From the NCBI GenBank assembly GCA_001600635.1, contig BCKL01000012.1:1-64000 (forward strand): 64,000 bases of DNA, in the 5' to 3' direction. Origin of the DNA: Leucosporidium creatinivorum (Eukaryota > Basidiomycota > Microbotryomycetes > Leucosporidiales > Leucosporidiaceae). This document shows, in pieces, positions 63,458-64,000 of this stretch (the stretch's first letter is position 1; each line of letters starts with the position of its first letter). Below the pieces are notes generated by a model, which saw nothing but the letters and a program-made list of their open reading frames with translations, was not told where the DNA came from and ran no database searches. The position numbers were made by a program, and so were the translations under genes.

Positions 63458-64000
63458 ATGCGGTTAACGACACTAGTGAGCAGCGCCGTAGCGTTTGCCA
63501 CCTTCTTCACTCCCATCTCTGCTGCCGCTCTACTGGCTATCGACTTGGGCACCGACTCGTTCAAAGCGTCTCTCATCAAGCCGGGAGTGCCCTTTGACGT
63601 TCTCGTCACCAAGGAAGGGCGTAGGAAGACTCAGTCGCTAGTAACACTGCGCAAGGATGATCGCTGGTTCGGTGGTGAAGCGGCCAACTTGGTACGTGGT
63701 GCTTTGCGCGCGCTGCTCGCGACTTTGTGCCGGACCCTTTCGAACGAGCGAAAGAGCTGACGAGGGACGTAACTACAGGCTACTCGCTTCCCACAAGATA
63801 CATTCGCAGCAGTCAAGCTCCTACTCGGACACCCTGCATCGCACCCCAGCGCTCAGCTGCATCAATCCCTCTGCTCCCTACCCCTCGGCACTACTTCTCG
63901 CGGCGCTCCGACCATCAGCTCTTCGCAATCCTCCTACCCGGTCGAAGAAGTCCTTGCGATGCAGCTTGCCTACACCAAGGAGGTGGCAGACGAGACGGCA
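63458..64000 (+). CDS. LHS1: ER Hsp70-like chaperone (LHS1/HYOU1 type), 5' end only
   Basis: Hsp110/GRP170-class chaperone and nucleotide-exchange factor of the ER lumen. The start at 63458 gives a signal peptide (MRLTTLVSSAVAFATFFTPI, then SAAA) followed by LLAIDLGTDSFKASLIKPGV, the first phosphate loop of the nucleotide-binding domain; the GTDSFKA form is that of GRP170, unlike the GTTYS of BiP. TKEGRRKTQSLVTLRKDDRW and FGGEAANL follow, then an intron, then ATRFPQDTFAAVKLLLGHP. The gene runs off the window edge, so only about 150 residues are seen. A C/T-rich tract (about 63405-63440) lies just upstream of the ATG. Confidence 0.9.

Overview
The window is nuclear DNA of a fungus, almost certainly a basidiomycete. 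The family set is fungal: a PAK kinase with PH and CRIB domains, Zn2Cys6 factor, PAN3 and a Cid1-type nucleotidyltransferase. Genes are GC-rich and dense, and cut by many short introns (about 50-110 nt) with a CTGAC/CTAAC branch motif close to the 3' splice site. GC content, intron density and pyrimidine-rich leaders would suit Pucciniomycotina (red-yeast or smut-like), but that placement is inference. Scattered N bases show the assembly is not finished quality.

Layout. 0.7-9.6 kb: CLA4-type kinase (+), importin beta KAP95 (-), LSM7 (+), PP6/SIT4-type phosphatase (-). 10.3-20.3 kb: an unknown single-pass membrane protein (-), PAN3 (+), and a Cid1-like terminal nucleotidyltransferase with a very long disordered tail (+). 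20.6-31.4 kb: four minus-strand genes: peroxisomal Lon protease ending in SRL, a secretory-pathway nucleotide-sugar transferase, malate dehydrogenase ending in PKL, and an NDUFAF6-like complex I assembly factor. 32.4-38.0 kb: an SGNH-hydrolase-like membrane protein and a Zn2Cys6 transcription factor (+). 38.3-48.9 kb: GAPDH (-), then a GlcNAc catabolic cluster of GlcNAc-6-P deacetylase (-), GlcN-6-P deaminase (+), NAGK-type GlcNAc kinase (-) and an UNC93/DUF895-type transporter (+), arranged as two divergent pairs. 49.2-64 kb: a multipass membrane protein (-), METTL16-type m6A methyltransferase (+), a divergent PTPS-fold protein (-), a rhodanese/dual-specificity MAPK phosphatase (+), a VHS-GAT protein (-), an unknown membrane protein (+), and the 5' end of an ER Hsp70-like LHS1/HYOU1 gene (+).

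How the genes work together. The clearest functional unit is the GlcNAc cluster. A candidate transporter, a kinase, a deacetylase and a deaminase would take external GlcNAc to fructose-6-phosphate, and the glycolytic gene GAPDH lies next to them. Both divergent promoters in the cluster carry a near-identical paired element, TCGGCGARATCGGCGA. A 324-bp copy of the GAPDH 5' end, with promoter-proximal DNA, start codon, exon 1 and an 8-nt microexon, sits inside an intron of the deacetylase gene. Other recurring themes are microexons (8, 8, 13, 15 and 18 nt), an octamer TCGGCGCT enriched in introns, and CTACAG/CTGTAG elements near start codons. No transposable element, CRISPR array, tRNA or rRNA was recognised.
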